This document shows, one piece after another, positions 25,123 through 35,886 of a DNA stretch of 64,000 bases; the stretch's first letter is position 1; each line of letters begins with the position of its first letter. Source of the DNA: Methylopila sp. 73B. Its GTDB lineage: Bacteria; Pseudomonadota; Alphaproteobacteria; Rhizobiales; Methylopilaceae. The position numbers and the translations under genes were made by a program. Under the pieces are notes generated by a model that was not told the origin of the DNA, ran no database searches, and saw nothing but the letters and a program-made list of their open reading frames with translations. Where the stretch lies: NCBI RefSeq assembly GCF_000526315.1, contig NZ_JAFV01000001.1, positions 930,001 through 994,000 on the forward strand, in the 5' to 3' direction.

Positions 25123-26571
25123 TCAGCCGCGGTCGCGCGCCGCGGAGACCGGATCGGGGGCGGGCGGGCGGTGGCCGGAGACCTCGTCGCCGGCGTCGCG
25201 CGACAGCCTGGCGAAGACGAGCGCCGCCGTCGCCGAGACGAGGCCGATCAGCAGGAAGGCCGCGGGGAAGTCGGCCGCCGCGAGCTCATGGCCGCCCCGC
25301 CAGGCCATCGCGCCTTCGAGCGCCATCGCGCCGGAGGTCACGCCGAAGGACAGCGACACCTGCTGCGCGACGCTCGTCAGGCTGGTGGCCCGGCTCATGC
25401 GCGCCTGGTCGATGTCGGCGTAGCCCAGCGCGTTGACTCCGGTGAACTCCAGCGACCGGAAGAAGCCGCCGACCAGCAGCGCGGCGAGCATCACCAGCGT
25501 CGGGGTCGTCGGCGTGAACAGCGCGGGCGCTGTCATGAAGGTCGCCGCGATGAGCGCGTTCGCGGTCAGCGTCGCCCGGAAGCCGAAGCGCTGCAGGATC
25601 GGCTTCGCCGCGAACTTCATGAACAGCGCGCCGAGCGCCGAGGCGAAGGTCAGGAGTCCGGATTCGAACGCGGTGAGGCCGAAGCCGATCTGCAGCATCA
25701 GCGGCAGCAGGAAGGGCGCGGCGCCGATGCCGATGCGGAACAGCGAACCTCCGAGGATCGCGATCCGGAAGGTAGGGATGCGGAACAGCTCGAGGTCGAG
25801 GATCGGGTGTTCGGCACGCCGAGCGTGGACCACGTAAGCCGTCAGCGAAGCGCAGCCGGCGAGAAAGATCGCGACCACCAGCGGCTTCGGCAGCACGTCG
25901 AGGCCGAGCGTGGTCGAGCCGGTCACGAAGGCGGCGAGCCCGAAGCCCGACAGCGCGAAGCCGAGCGCGTCGAACGGCGTGCGCTCCTCCGCCTTCATGT
26001 CCGGGATGTAGAGCGTGGCGAGCACCAGGCCGATCGCGGCGATCGGGAGGTTGATCCAGAAGATCCAGCGCCAAGAGAAATAGGTCGTGATGAAGCCGCC
26101 GACGGGCGGGCCGACGACCGGGCCGATCAGGGCCGGGATGGTCAGCCACGCGAGCGAGCCGACGAGCTCGGACTTTGGAACGGTGCGCAGAATCACCAGC
26201 CGTCCGACCGGCACCATCATCGCGCCGCCGAGCCCCTGCACGATCCGCGAGCTCACGATCTCGGCCATCGAACTCGACAGCCCGGCCAGCGCCGAGCCGA
26301 GCGCGAACACCGCGATGGCCGTCCGGAACACGAGCCGAGCGCCCAGCCGATCCGCCAGCCAGCCCGAGACCGGGATGAACACCGCGAGGCTCAGCAGGTA
26401 GGAGGTCAGCGCGAGCTTCAGGTCGATCGGGCTCTCGTTCAGTTCGCGCGCGATCACGGGCAGCGCGGTCGCAAGCACCGTCGAGTCGAGGTTCTCCATG
26501 AACAGCGCGCAGGCCACGATCAGGGGCACGAGGATGCGGCTGGGAATGGCGGCGGGGGCGCGGGGCTGCAT
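25123..26571 (-). CDS. MFS transporter, DHA2 (14-TM) drug exporter family
   Basis: A 482-residue membrane protein. MENLDSTVLATALPVIAREL is the DHA2 motif D1; GWLADRLGARLVFRTAIAVF is motif A; LGGAMMVPVGRLVILRTVPK and GPVVGPPVGGFITTYFSWRW is motif C. About 13-14 hydrophobic helices. These proteins export hydrophobic compounds with proton antiport (EmrB-like), but no EmrA partner is adjacent. ATG at 26571 is chosen because it immediately precedes the first helix; the longer frame reads through a low-complexity region. Divergent from guaB. Confidence 0.92.
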   Translation of the reverse strand: MQPRAPAAIPSRILVPLIVACALFMENLDSTVLATALPVIARELNESPIDLKLALTSYLLSLAVFIPVSGWLADRLGARLVFRTAIAVFALGSALAGLSSSMAEIVSSRIVQGLGGAMMVPVGRLVILRTVPKSELVGSLAWLTIPALIGPVVGPPVGGFITTYFSWRWIFWINLPIAAIGLVLATLYIPDMKAEERTPFDALGFALSGFGLAAFVTGSTTLGLDVLPKPLVVAIFLAGCASLTAYVVHARRAEHPILDLELFRIPTFRIAILGGSLFRIGIGAAPFLLPLMLQIGFGLTAFESGLLTFASALGALFMKFAAKPILQRFGFRATLTANALIAATFMTAPALFTPTTPTLVMLAALLVGGFFRSLEFTGVNALGYADIDQARMSRATSLTSVAQQVSLSFGVTSGAMALEGAMAWRGGHELAAADFPAAFLLIGLVSATAALVFARLSRDAGDEVSGHRPPAPDPVSAARDRG

Positions 26572-26618
26572 GGGATCGCTCTGGAAGCGGCCGCCGGGCG
26601 GCGACCGCGCGCCCTTGA

Positions 26619-28331
<1,713 letters not shown>

Positions 28332-28366
28332 TCTCAGGTCGTCCAAAGCTGACCGGAGACGTGGGG

Positions 28367-28600
28367 ATGGCTGACATCACGATCACGAACGTCGACGACG
28401 CGGCCGTCCAGAAGATGCTGGAGCATGCGGCGCGGACGGATCGAACGCTTGATGCGGTCGCGCGGGACGTTCTGCTGAAGGCGTTGCACGCTGCGCCTTC
28501 CGAACGCGTGGCGGCGGCCGATCGCGTGCGGGCGATGACGCCAGCGGCGCTCCGCACCGACGCCACCGAGATGGTGCGCGAGGATCGCGACAGGCGATGA
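28367..28600 (+). CDS. FitA/VapB-type antitoxin
   Basis: A 77-residue protein, MADITITNVDDAAVQKMLEH, with the ribbon-helix-helix pattern of FitA-like antitoxins: short beta-strand ITITNVDD, then helices ending VARDVLLKAL. It would neutralise the adjacent PIN toxin and repress the pair. ATG at 28367 has GGAGA 7 nt upstream. It overlaps the toxin start by ATGA. Confidence 0.85.
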   Translation: MADITITNVDDAAVQKMLEHAARTDRTLDAVARDVLLKALHAAPSERVAAADRVRAMTPAALRTDATEMVREDRDRR

Positions 28601-29016
28601 GCCTCGTCGACGCGAGCGTCGTGGTCAAATGGTATGTCGACGAAGTCCGAAGCGCGGAGGCGAGGCGTCTTTTGGCTGCCGACGATTTGCTAGCCGCCCC
28701 CGCGCATGTCGAAGCCGAGGTTGGTCAGGTGCTTCGCCGACGTGTCCAGTCTCACGAAATATCCATCGCGCAAGCGCTCGCCGCCGTGGAGCTCTTGCAA
28801 GACACCCTCGTTTTGATCCCGATTTCCGGGCTGATGCCGGCGGCGATCGAAATGGCCTGCGGAGCTGGGGTTTCCGTCTACGATTCGCTTTATGTCGCCG
28901 CCGCGCTGGCGTGGGGGGCGCCGCTTGCGACCGACGACGGCAAGCTGATCGCTTCGATTGAGCGATCGCCCTTCGGGGGCCGCGTCGCCTTTCATCCGCT
29001 AAACGCCTTCGGGTGA
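28597..29016 (+). CDS. vapC: VapC-type PIN-domain toxin
   Basis: A 139-residue PIN ribonuclease. The acidic residues lie in LVDASVVVKWYVDE (Asp5), HVEAEVGQVL (Glu), VYDSLYVAAAL (Asp) and LATDDGKL (Asp). VapC toxins cut tRNA or rRNA when the antitoxin is lost. It is coupled by a 4-bp overlap to the antitoxin gene, between guaB and the MAPEG gene. A chromosomal role such as growth control is inferred only. Confidence 0.92.
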   Translation: MSLVDASVVVKWYVDEVRSAEARRLLAADDLLAAPAHVEAEVGQVLRRRVQSHEISIAQALAAVELLQDTLVLIPISGLMPAAIEMACGAGVSVYDSLYVAAALAWGAPLATDDGKLIASIERSPFGGRVAFHPLNAFG

Positions 29017-29023
29017 CGCATCC

Positions 29024-29443
29024 ATGACCATCCAAGCCATCCTCGCGCCCCTGTTCGCGCAGGCGCTCCTCACCTTTGGGCTTCTGCTCTGGATGGCGCA
29101 GACGCGGTTCGCGGCCGCGCGGGCCGGGCAGGTGACGCCCTCCAAGGGCTCCCCGCGCACCTTCGGCTGGCCGGAAAAGGCGCAGAAGGTCGCGGACAGC
29201 TATCACAACCAGCTCGAGCTGCCGGTCTTCTTCTACATCCTCGTCATCCTCGCCCTGATCACGAAGGAAGCCGACCTTCTGTTCGTCGCGATGTCCTGGG
29301 TCTTCGTCGTCTCGCGCTACGCGCACGCCTACGTCCACACCGGCCGGAACGCGCTGATGACGCGCTTCCGCTGCTACCTCGTCGGCGCGCTCGTCCTGCT
29401 CGCCATGTGGGCGATCTTCGCCATCCGCATTCTGGCTTCCTGA
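29024..29443 (+). CDS. MAPEG family membrane protein
   Basis: A 139-residue integral membrane protein with four hydrophobic helices. AQKVADSYHNQLELPVFFYI and SRYAHAYVHTGRN are the E-x-P and R-x-x-H-x-x-V-H-T-x-x-N motifs of bacterial MAPEG (membrane-associated eicosanoid/glutathione metabolism) proteins. The bacterial role is generally unknown. Only 3 bp precede the rsmB-like gene, so the two form an operon. Confidence 0.88.
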   Translation: MTIQAILAPLFAQALLTFGLLLWMAQTRFAAARAGQVTPSKGSPRTFGWPEKAQKVADSYHNQLELPVFFYILVILALITKEADLLFVAMSWVFVVSRYAHAYVHTGRNALMTRFRCYLVGALVLLAMWAIFAIRILAS

Positions 29444-29445
29444 CC

Positions 29446-30738
29446 ATGACCCCCGCCGCCCACGCCGCCGCCGCGATCGACGTCCTCGCCGACATCGAGA
29501 CGCGCCATCGCCCCGTCGCCTCCGCGCTGAAGGACTGGGGCTCGGCCCACCGCTTCGCGGGCTCCGGCGACCGGGCGCGCATCGCGAGCCTCGTCTACGA
29601 CGCGCTGCGCCGCCGCTCGTCGCTCGCCTGGCGCATGGGGGCGGAGACGCCGCGGGCGCTGATTCTCGGCGCGCTCGCCTTCGTGCGTCAGACGTCTGTC
29701 GACGACCTCGCCGCGGCCTTCGCGGCGAGCCCCCACGCGCCGGAGCCGCCGACCGACGCCGAGCGCGCCGCGATCGCCGCCGCGACGCTCGACGGCGCGC
29801 CGGCCCATGTGCGCGGCGACTATCCCGAGTGGCTCGACGCCGGCTTCGCCCGCACCTTCGGCGACGAGCGGGCGGAGGAGGGGGCGGCCCTGGCCGAGCG
29901 CGCCCCGCTCGACCTCCGCGTCAACGCCATCAAGGGCGATCGGGACAAGGCGGAACGCGCGCTTGCGCACTGGAAGGCCGCGCCGACGCCGCTGTCGCCC
30001 TTCGGCCTGCGCGTGCCGCTGACCGACGACGGCCGCGGCCCGCCGGTGCAGTCGGAGCCCGCGCACCTGAAGGGCCTTGTGGAGGTTCAGGATGAGGGCT
30101 CGCAGCTCGCGGCGCTGGTCGCGGGCGCGGCGCCGGGCATGCAGGTGGTCGATTTCTGCGCCGGCGCCGGCGGCAAGACGCTCGCGCTGGCCGCGACCAT
30201 GGACAACCGCGGCCAGGTCTACGCCCACGACAACGACGTCCGCCGCCTCAAGCCCCTGCACGAACGGGCGGAGCGGGCGGGCGTCCGCAACATGCAGGTG
30301 CGCGCTCCGCGCGGCGACGCGGACGTGCTGGCCGACCTAGCCGGCCGCGCCGACCTCGTGCTGGTCGACGCGCCCTGCACCGGCGCCGGCACCTGGCGCC
30401 GCAATCCGGACGCCAAGTGGCGGCTGAAGCCCGCGGCGCTCGAGGCGCGAGTGGCCGAGCAGGACGCCGTGCTGGCCGCCGCCGCGGCGCTGGTGAAGCC
30501 GGGCGGCCGCCTCGTCTACGTCACCTGTTCGGTGCTGGCGGAAGAAAACGAGGACCGGCTCGCAGCCTTTCGGGCGCGGTTTCCCGCGTTCCGTCCGGTC
30601 CCCGCCGTCGAGGCCGCGGTCTCGGCCGGACTGCCGGCGCTCGGGGCGTTCGCGACCGCCGGCGGCGACGCCCTGCTGCTCGGTCCCCGGCGTTCCGGCA
30701 CCGACGGCTTTTTCGTCGCCGTGCTGACGCGGGGTTGA
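29446..30738 (+). CDS. RsmB/NOP-family RNA cytosine-C5 methyltransferase
   Basis: A 430-residue protein. The N-terminal NusB-like RNA-binding part (SAHRFAGSGDRARIASLVYD) is followed by the Rossmann methyltransferase with QVVDFCAGAGGKTLALA (SAM), VLVDAPCTGAGTWRRNPDAK (Pro-Cys) and VYVTCSVLAEENE (Thr-Cys nucleophile). The family makes m5C in rRNA, for example C967 of 16S by RsmB. ATG at 29446 lies 3 bp after the MAPEG gene stop. Confidence 0.92.
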   Translation: MTPAAHAAAAIDVLADIETRHRPVASALKDWGSAHRFAGSGDRARIASLVYDALRRRSSLAWRMGAETPRALILGALAFVRQTSVDDLAAAFAASPHAPEPPTDAERAAIAAATLDGAPAHVRGDYPEWLDAGFARTFGDERAEEGAALAERAPLDLRVNAIKGDRDKAERALAHWKAAPTPLSPFGLRVPLTDDGRGPPVQSEPAHLKGLVEVQDEGSQLAALVAGAAPGMQVVDFCAGAGGKTLALAATMDNRGQVYAHDNDVRRLKPLHERAERAGVRNMQVRAPRGDADVLADLAGRADLVLVDAPCTGAGTWRRNPDAKWRLKPAALEARVAEQDAVLAAAAALVKPGGRLVYVTCSVLAEENEDRLAAFRARFPAFRPVPAVEAAVSAGLPALGAFATAGGDALLLGPRRSGTDGFFVAVLTRG

Positions 30739-30813
30739 CCGGTTTACGCGTCGATCCATCTCCGCTAGATGACGCCGGCCGCGGCTGGCCGTCAGCAGGG
30801 GCAGGTGGAGACC

Positions 30814-31047
30814 ATGCGGACTATGAGCAACGTGCTGAAGATCTTCGCCCTGCTGATCCTCGCGGCGGGCGGATATTTCGCGTGGTACGCCGCTTACGCG
30901 CCGAACCCCAACGACCAGATCGGCGTCGCCCTCACGCGCTGGATGCCGGCGCCCATCCGCGAGTGGGGCTGCGGCAAGCTCAACGAGCGGTTCCCGAACC
31001 AGGCGCCGACGGAATGCAGCGCCGCGGCGCAGAGCACGTCGATCTGA
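30814..31047 (+). CDS. Small single-pass membrane or exported protein
   Basis: A 77-residue protein, MRTMSNVLKIFALLILAAGG, with one N-terminal hydrophobic helix, then LTRWMPAPIREWGCGKLNER and a second Cys near the end. The helix may be a signal anchor; two Cys could form a disulfide in the periplasm. ATG at 30814 follows GGTGGAG; a longer upstream frame exists but lacks a clear ribosome site. No family is recognised. It lies between the methyltransferase gene and guaA. Confidence 0.65.
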   Translation: MRTMSNVLKIFALLILAAGGYFAWYAAYAPNPNDQIGVALTRWMPAPIREWGCGKLNERFPNQAPTECSAAAQSTSI

Positions 31048-31124
31048 CGAGCTGCGCGTAAATTTCGCGGGCGGCATTCCGCCTGCGCCGTTGCCGCCGT
31101 TGAGGCGGCGATGTAGTCAAGCGC

Positions 31125-32687
31125 ATGATCGCAGACCCCTCCCACGACCGCATCCTCATCATCGACTTCGGGTCGCAGGTGACGCAGCTCATCGCGCGCC
31201 GCGTGCGCGAGACCGGCGTCTATTGCGAGATCGTCCCGTTCAACACCGCCGCCGAGGTCTTCCCGACCTTCGGCGCCAAGGGCGTGATCCTGTCCGGCGG
31301 CCCGGCGTCGGTAGCCGACATGGGCACGCCGCGCGCGCCGCAGGCGGTGTTCGAAAGCGGACTGCCGGTGCTCGGCATCTGCTACGGGCAGATGACCATG
31401 GCGGAGCAGCTCGGCGGCGTCGTCGAGAGCGGGCACCATCGTGAGTTCGGGCGCGCCGATCTCAACGTGGTTGCGCCGTCCAAGCTCTTCACCGGCGTCT
31501 GGGAGGCCGAGAGCCGCAACCAGGTGTGGATGAGCCACGGCGACCGCATCACGCAGATGCCGCAGGGCTTCCGGATCGTGGGCGTGTCGGAGAACGCCCC
31601 GTTCGCGGCGATCGCGGACGAATCCCGGCACTACTACGGCCTGATGTTCCACCCCGAGGTGGTCCATACGCCCGAGGGCGGCAAGCTGCTTGCGAACTTC
31701 GTGCGCGACATCTGCGGCTGCGTCGGCGACTGGTCGATGGCGGCCTATCGCGAGGAGGCGATCGCCAAGATCCGCGAGCAGGTCGGGGACGGCCGTGTGA
31801 TCTGCGGCCTCTCCGGCGGCGTCGACTCCGCCGTCGCGGCCGTCCTGATCCATGAGGCGATCGGCGACCAGCTCACCTGCGTGTTCGTCGACCACGGCCT
31901 GATGCGCAAGGCCGAGGCGGAGGAGGTCGTGAACCTGTTCCGCGGGCACTACAACATCCCGCTCGTGCATGTGGACGCCGGCGACACCTTCCTGTCGGCG
32001 CTCGAGGGCGAGCACGACCCCGAGACCAAGCGCAAGACCATCGGCCGGCTGTTCGTCGAGGTGTTCGAGGCGGAGGCCAAGAAGATCGGCGGCGCCGAGT
32101 TCCTGGCCCAGGGCACGCTCTATCCCGACGTCATCGAGAGCGTCTCGTTCTCCGGCGGCCCGTCCGTCACGATCAAGTCGCACCACAATGTCGGCGGGCT
32201 GCCCGAGCGCATGAACATGCAGCTCGTCGAGCCGCTGCGCGAGCTGTTCAAGGACGAGGTCCGCGCGCTCGGGAGGGAGCTCGGCCTGCCCGACGCCTTC
32301 GTCGGCCGCCACCCATTCCCAGGCCCGGGCCTCGCCATCCGCTGCCCCGGCGACATCACCCGCGAGAAGCTCGACATCCTGCGCGAGGCCGACGCGATCT
32401 ATCTCGACGAGATCCGCAAGGCGGGGCTCTACGACAAGATCTGGCAGGCCTTCGCGGTGCTGCTGCCGGTGAAGACCGTCGGCGTGATGGGCGACGGCCG
32501 CACCTACGAATACGTGTTGGCGCTGCGGGCGGTGACCTCCGTCGACGGCATGACGGCGGACTTCTACCCTTACGACATGAACTTCCTCGGCCGCGCCGCG
32601 ACCCGGATCATCAACGAGGTCCGCGGCGTCAACCGCGTCGTCTACGACGTCACCTCGAAGCCGCCCGGCACGATCGAGTGGGAGTGA
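31125..32687 (+). CDS. guaA: GMP synthase (glutamine-hydrolysing)
   Basis: A 520-residue enzyme, XMP plus glutamine and ATP to GMP. The class I amidotransferase domain (1-200) has [10 protein letters not shown] (nucleophile Cys) and [13 protein letters not shown] (His, Glu). The ATP-pyrophosphatase domain has the PP-loop [14 protein letters not shown]. The C-terminal dimerisation domain ends PPGTIEWE, the canonical terminus. Works with guaB upstream. Confidence 0.98.
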   Translation: MIADPSHDRILIIDFGSQVTQLIARRVRETGVYCEIVPFNTAAEVFPTFGAKGVILSGGPASVADMGTPRAPQAVFESGLPVLGICYGQMTMAEQLGGVVESGHHREFGRADLNVVAPSKLFTGVWEAESRNQVWMSHGDRITQMPQGFRIVGVSENAPFAAIADESRHYYGLMFHPEVVHTPEGGKLLANFVRDICGCVGDWSMAAYREEAIAKIREQVGDGRVICGLSGGVDSAVAAVLIHEAIGDQLTCVFVDHGLMRKAEAEEVVNLFRGHYNIPLVHVDAGDTFLSALEGEHDPETKRKTIGRLFVEVFEAEAKKIGGAEFLAQGTLYPDVIESVSFSGGPSVTIKSHHNVGGLPERMNMQLVEPLRELFKDEVRALGRELGLPDAFVGRHPFPGPGLAIRCPGDITREKLDILREADAIYLDEIRKAGLYDKIWQAFAVLLPVKTVGVMGDGRTYEYVLALRAVTSVDGMTADFYPYDMNFLGRAATRIINEVRGVNRVVYDVTSKPPGTIEWE

Positions 32688-32821
32688 CGCCGGACGGCGA
32701 AACGCCAAGCGGCTCAAGCGTCTTCCGGAACCACATCGCCGCGGCGTGCGTTCACGCAGTGGTGAGGGGTTAGAAGGGCCGAGCGTTCCAGCGGCGGCCC
32801 CGCTCAGGGAGGTGCTCCGCT

Positions 32822-32971
32822 ATGCTTTGGACCATTATCGCGGTTCTCTTCGTTCTCTGGATCCTCGGCTTCGGCGTGTTCCATGTCGCCGGCGGTCTGA
32901 TCCATCTTCTGCTCGTCGTCGCAGCCGTCGTTCTGGTGCTGCAGCTGATCAACGGGCGCCGCACGATCTGA
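32822..32971 (+). CDS. lmo0937-family small membrane protein
   Basis: A 49-residue protein, MLWTIIAVLFVLWILGFGVF, with two hydrophobic helices split by HVAGG and a short basic tail (INGRRTI). This is the widespread lmo0937 (DUF5670-like) pattern. The function is unknown. It sits in the gap between guaA and the YffB-like gene. Confidence 0.85.
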   Translation: MLWTIIAVLFVLWILGFGVFHVAGGLIHLLLVVAAVVLVLQLINGRRTI

Positions 32972-33010
32972 CGGGCGGTCGCAGGGCCGTCCCTGTCGAA
33001 AGGGAAGGCC

Positions 33011-33367
33011 ATGACGATGGCGGTCACGCTCTACGGCATCAAGGCCTGTGACACGATGAAAAAGGCGCGCGCTTGGCTTGAGGCCGAGGGCGCGCCTTTT
33101 CACTTTCACGACTACAAGACCGCCGGCGCTCCGCGCGCGAAACTCGAAGCCTGGGCGGCGGAGGTCGGCTGGGAGACGCTGCTCAACCGGGCCGGCACGA
33201 CGTTCCGCGGGCTGCCGGACGCGGACAAGCAGGGGCTCGACGAGACCAGGGCCCTCGCGCTGATGGAGGCGAAGCCCTCGCTCATCAAGCGGCCGGTGCT
33301 CGAGGGCGCGGGCAGGCTGCTGGTGGGCTTCAAGCCCGAGACCTACGCCGCGGCGCTCAAGCGCTGA
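33011..33367 (+). CDS. ArsC/Spx-like reductase family protein (YffB type)
   Basis: A 118-residue thioredoxin-fold protein. LYGIKACDTMKKARAWLE has the single N-terminal Cys of YffB. LIKRPVLEGAGRLLVGFKPE is the conserved ArsC/Spx end. It lacks the second and third Cys of true arsenate reductases, so glutathione-dependent thiol reduction is more likely than arsenate reduction. An ATG at 33017 is an alternative start. Codons near residues 17-30 form a terminator-like hairpin. Its stop overlaps the convergent YbaK gene by 11 bp. Confidence 0.88.
   Translation: MTMAVTLYGIKACDTMKKARAWLEAEGAPFHFHDYKTAGAPRAKLEAWAAEVGWETLLNRAGTTFRGLPDADKQGLDETRALALMEAKPSLIKRPVLEGAGRLLVGFKPETYAAALKR
33060..33100. repeat. 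Terminator-like inverted repeat inside the YffB gene
   Basis: A perfect 11-bp stem, AAAAGGCGCGC at 33060-33070 and GCGCGCCTTTT at 33090-33100, with a 19-nt loop and A and T tails, entirely within coding sequence. Confidence 0.6.
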
Positions 33368-33830
33368 CCGGCAGCTCCGACACGTCGACCCAGTCGGCGT
33401 CGACGATCTCCGCCATGCGCTCCGGCGCGATGGCGAGCGAGCTCCGCGGCGAGCCAGCGGCGGGGATCACGGTTCCATAAGCCTTCAGCGACACGTCGCA
33501 GTAGACCGGCAGCGGCGTGGCGAGCCCGAACGGGCAGACGCCCCCGACGGGGTGGCCTGTCAACGCCGCGACCTCCTCGACCCCCAGCATCCGCGGCTTC
33601 CCGCCGAACGCCGCCTTGGCCTTCTTGTTGTCGAGCCGCGCGTCGCCGCGGGTCACGACCAGAAGCACGCGCTCGCCGACCCGGAGCGACAGGGTCTTCG
33701 CGATCTGCCCTGGCGCGCAGCCGTGCGCGGCGGCCGCCTTCGGCACGGTCGCCGTGCTGACGTCGTGCTCGACGACGGCGATGTCGGGCGCATGCTCGGC
33801 GATGAACGCGCGGACGCTGTCGAGGCTCAC
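33357..33830 (-). CDS. YbaK/EbsC-type aminoacyl-tRNA deacylase
   Basis: A 157-residue protein with SLDSVRAFIAEHAPDIAVVE, GQIAKTLSLRVGERVLLVVT, LDNKKAKAAFGGKPRMLGVE and HPVGGVCPFGL. The invariant Lys and the GGVCPFG loop define the YbaK/ProX editing superfamily, which hydrolyses mischarged Cys-tRNA(Pro) or similar. GTG at 33830 matches the family start; the longer frame has a basic leader that is probably not coding. Confidence 0.9.
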   Translation of the reverse strand: MSLDSVRAFIAEHAPDIAVVEHDVSTATVPKAAAAHGCAPGQIAKTLSLRVGERVLLVVTRGDARLDNKKAKAAFGGKPRMLGVEEVAALTGHPVGGVCPFGLATPLPVYCDVSLKAYGTVIPAAGSPRSSLAIAPERMAEIVDADWVDVSELPVSA

Positions 33831-33893
33831 GGGGCGACGCTCCGGGTGACGGGGAGGGGCGACCCTAGCCGATCCGCCACGTCGCGCCACCCG

Positions 33894-34316
33894 TCAGCGG
33901 ACGATGACCACCCTTGCGTTCCCCAGCCCGCGGGCGCGCACCATCGCATAGAAGATCGCCGCGTTCTTCGGGTGCAGGCGGACGCAGCCGTGGCTTGCAG
34001 GCCGTCCGAGCGAGCGCACGTAGCCGGTCGCATGAATAGCGTAGCCGCCGTAGAAGAACACCGAGTGCGGCATCGGGGACATGTCGTACTTGCGCGAGCG
34101 CCACATCCGCTCGGTCCGGATCGGCCGCCAGCTGCCGATTGGGGTGACGAAGCCGCGACGGGCGGTCGAGACCGGCCAGGAATAGGCGAGCGCGCCGTCG
34201 ACGGTCACGTCGATCCGCTGCTGCGAGAGGCTGACCCGGGCGACCACAGAGGCCTGCGCCGGCGCGCACATGAAAGCAGCCGCGACGGCGACCGCGGCGA
34301 ACAACGTCCTGACCAT
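33894..34316 (-). CDS. L,D-transpeptidase (YkuD domain), secreted
   Basis: A 140-residue protein: signal peptide MVRTLFAAVAVAAAFMCAPA, then a compact YkuD domain (SQQRIDVTVDGALAYSWPVS, TPIGSWRP, GYAIHATGYVRSLGRPASHG) with SHGCVRLHPKNAA holding the catalytic His and Cys. It would make 3-3 peptidoglycan crosslinks or attach proteins to peptidoglycan in the periplasm. It is among the smallest of its family, with no extra binding domain. Divergent from the NnrU gene. Confidence 0.93.
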   Translation of the reverse strand: MVRTLFAAVAVAAAFMCAPAQASVVARVSLSQQRIDVTVDGALAYSWPVSTARRGFVTPIGSWRPIRTERMWRSRKYDMSPMPHSVFFYGGYAIHATGYVRSLGRPASHGCVRLHPKNAAIFYAMVRARGLGNARVVIVR

Positions 34317-34453
34317 GACAGCCCACCCCGAAAATGCGCCGCAACCTGCGGTTCTGAGACTGTGGCGTAAATGAGGCGACCTGTCGAATCGGGTCGGTAG
34401 CGTCGGGCGGCTGACGCCGGTAGGTTCGACCCGTTCCAAACAGGTGGGCGGCG

Positions 34454-35023
34454 ATGGCGATTCTGGTGCTCGGGTTGGCGCTCTTTCTTGGAACGCATCT
34501 TTTCACGCGGGCGCGGGGGCCGCGCGCCGCCCTCATCGCCCGGCTCGGCGAGACCGGCTACAAGGGCCTCTACTCCCTGGCGTCCGCCGTGGGGCTCGCG
34601 GCGATCATCTACGGCTACGGCCATGCGCCCTTCGTCGCGCTCTGGACCCCGCCGGGCTGGACGCGCCACATCCCGATCACGCTGATGTGGCCGGCGTTCG
34701 TTCTGCTGGTCGCGGCCTATCTGCCGGGCAAGATCCGGGCGCGCGCCAAGCATCCCATGCTTGCAGCCGTGAAGCTCTGGGCCTTCTCCCATCTCTGCGC
34801 CAACGGCGACCTCGCCAGCGTTCTGCTGTTCGGCGGCTTCCTCGCCTACGGCGTGATCGACCGCATCCTGCTGAAGCGCCACGAACGCGCGCATGGCGCC
34901 CCGGCGCGCCCGGGGTCGTGGCAGAACGACGTGTTGGCCTTGGCGCTTGGCACGGTGCTCTACGCGCTGTTCGGGGCCTTCCTCCACGCCATCCTGATCG
35001 GCGTGCCCGCTTTCAACCTGTAG
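34454..35023 (+). CDS. NnrU family membrane protein
   Basis: A 189-residue protein with about six hydrophobic helices. FLGTHLFTRARGPRAALIAR, GYGHAPFVALWTPPGW, AKHPMLAAVKLWAFSHLCANGD and GVIDRILLKRH are typical NnrU motifs. NnrU is linked to nitrite/nitric oxide respiration in some alphaproteobacteria and resembles the isoprenoid methyltransferase-like membrane fold. No denitrification genes are seen here, so the role is open. Confidence 0.9.
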   Translation: MAILVLGLALFLGTHLFTRARGPRAALIARLGETGYKGLYSLASAVGLAAIIYGYGHAPFVALWTPPGWTRHIPITLMWPAFVLLVAAYLPGKIRARAKHPMLAAVKLWAFSHLCANGDLASVLLFGGFLAYGVIDRILLKRHERAHGAPARPGSWQNDVLALALGTVLYALFGAFLHAILIGVPAFNL

Positions 35024-35146
35024 GGGCCGCCGCGCAAAGCGTTTGCCGCCGCGAGGGCGCGCCGCTATGGTGCGCGCCGCGCCGGGGGCGGCTTCGCCCC
35101 GCGGCCGCGCGTGCGTTTCCAAGACGTCAGGATTGCGTAAGGCCAG

Positions 35147-35821
35147 ATGACCGACATTTTCCATGAGGTCCAGGACGACCTCCGCCGCGAGCGCATGAAG
35201 GCGCTGTGGGATCGGTTCGGATGGCTGGTCGTCTCCGTCGCGGTGCTGATTGTCGTCGGCGTCGGCGGGTGGCGCGGCTACGAGTATTACCAGGGCCAGC
35301 AAGCCCAGGCCGCCGGAGACCGTTACCAGGCGGCGAGCCGGCTTGCGGCCGACGGCAAGACCGACGAGGCGCGCGCCGCCTTCGCGAGCCTCGCGGCCGA
35401 AGGCCCGAAGGGGTATCAGGCTCTCGCCCGGTTGCGCGAGGCCGATGTCGCGACGATGAAGGATCCGGCCGGCGCCCTCAAGATCTATGAAGGCGTGGCG
35501 AACGACGGTGGGGTCGATTCGCTGCTGCGCGACGCCGCGCGTGTGCGCGGCGCCTACATCGCCGTCGATCACGCCGCAGCCGCCGACGTGCGCCGGCTGG
35601 TCGAGCCGCTTGCGGTCGACGCCAGCCCGTGGCGCCATACCGCGCGCGAACTGATCGGGCTCGCGGCCTACAAGGCGAACGACGCCGTTGAGGCCCGCCG
35701 CCAGTTCGAGGCGATCGTGGCCGACGCCGAGGCGCCGGCCGGCGCGCGGCAGCGCGCCGACCTGATGCTCGCTGTGCTGCCGCCGGCCCCGCCGGCGCCC
35801 GCTGCCAAGGCTGCCAAGTAA
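35147..35821 (+). CDS. YfgM-like TPR membrane protein
   Basis: A 224-residue protein. A short cytoplasmic start (MTDIFHEVQDDLRRERMKAL) is followed by one membrane helix (about residues 25-45) and a periplasmic TPR_21-type helical repeat domain. It matches E. coli YfgM, which works with PpiD at the Sec translocon. The order YfgM-like, lipoprotein, der mirrors the conserved yfgM-bamB-der cluster. Confidence 0.88.
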   Translation: MTDIFHEVQDDLRRERMKALWDRFGWLVVSVAVLIVVGVGGWRGYEYYQGQQAQAAGDRYQAASRLAADGKTDEARAAFASLAAEGPKGYQALARLREADVATMKDPAGALKIYEGVANDGGVDSLLRDAARVRGAYIAVDHAAAADVRRLVEPLAVDASPWRHTARELIGLAAYKANDAVEARRQFEAIVADAEAPAGARQRADLMLAVLPPAPPAPAAKAAK

Positions 35822-35886
35822 AGTTCGTCGAGTGATGCTCCGGCCGGGGGACCACCGCCGGCCCGTTCAAGGGGGATGCCGCTTCC

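Noticed and set aside
30894-32717. Minus-strand frame of 607 codons
   Set aside because: Shadow of guaA; composition and lack of motifs argue against coding.
34205-35638. Long minus-strand frame across the NnrU and TPR genes
   Set aside because: Antisense to both, rich in Arg/Glu/Gln/His, with no domain pattern.
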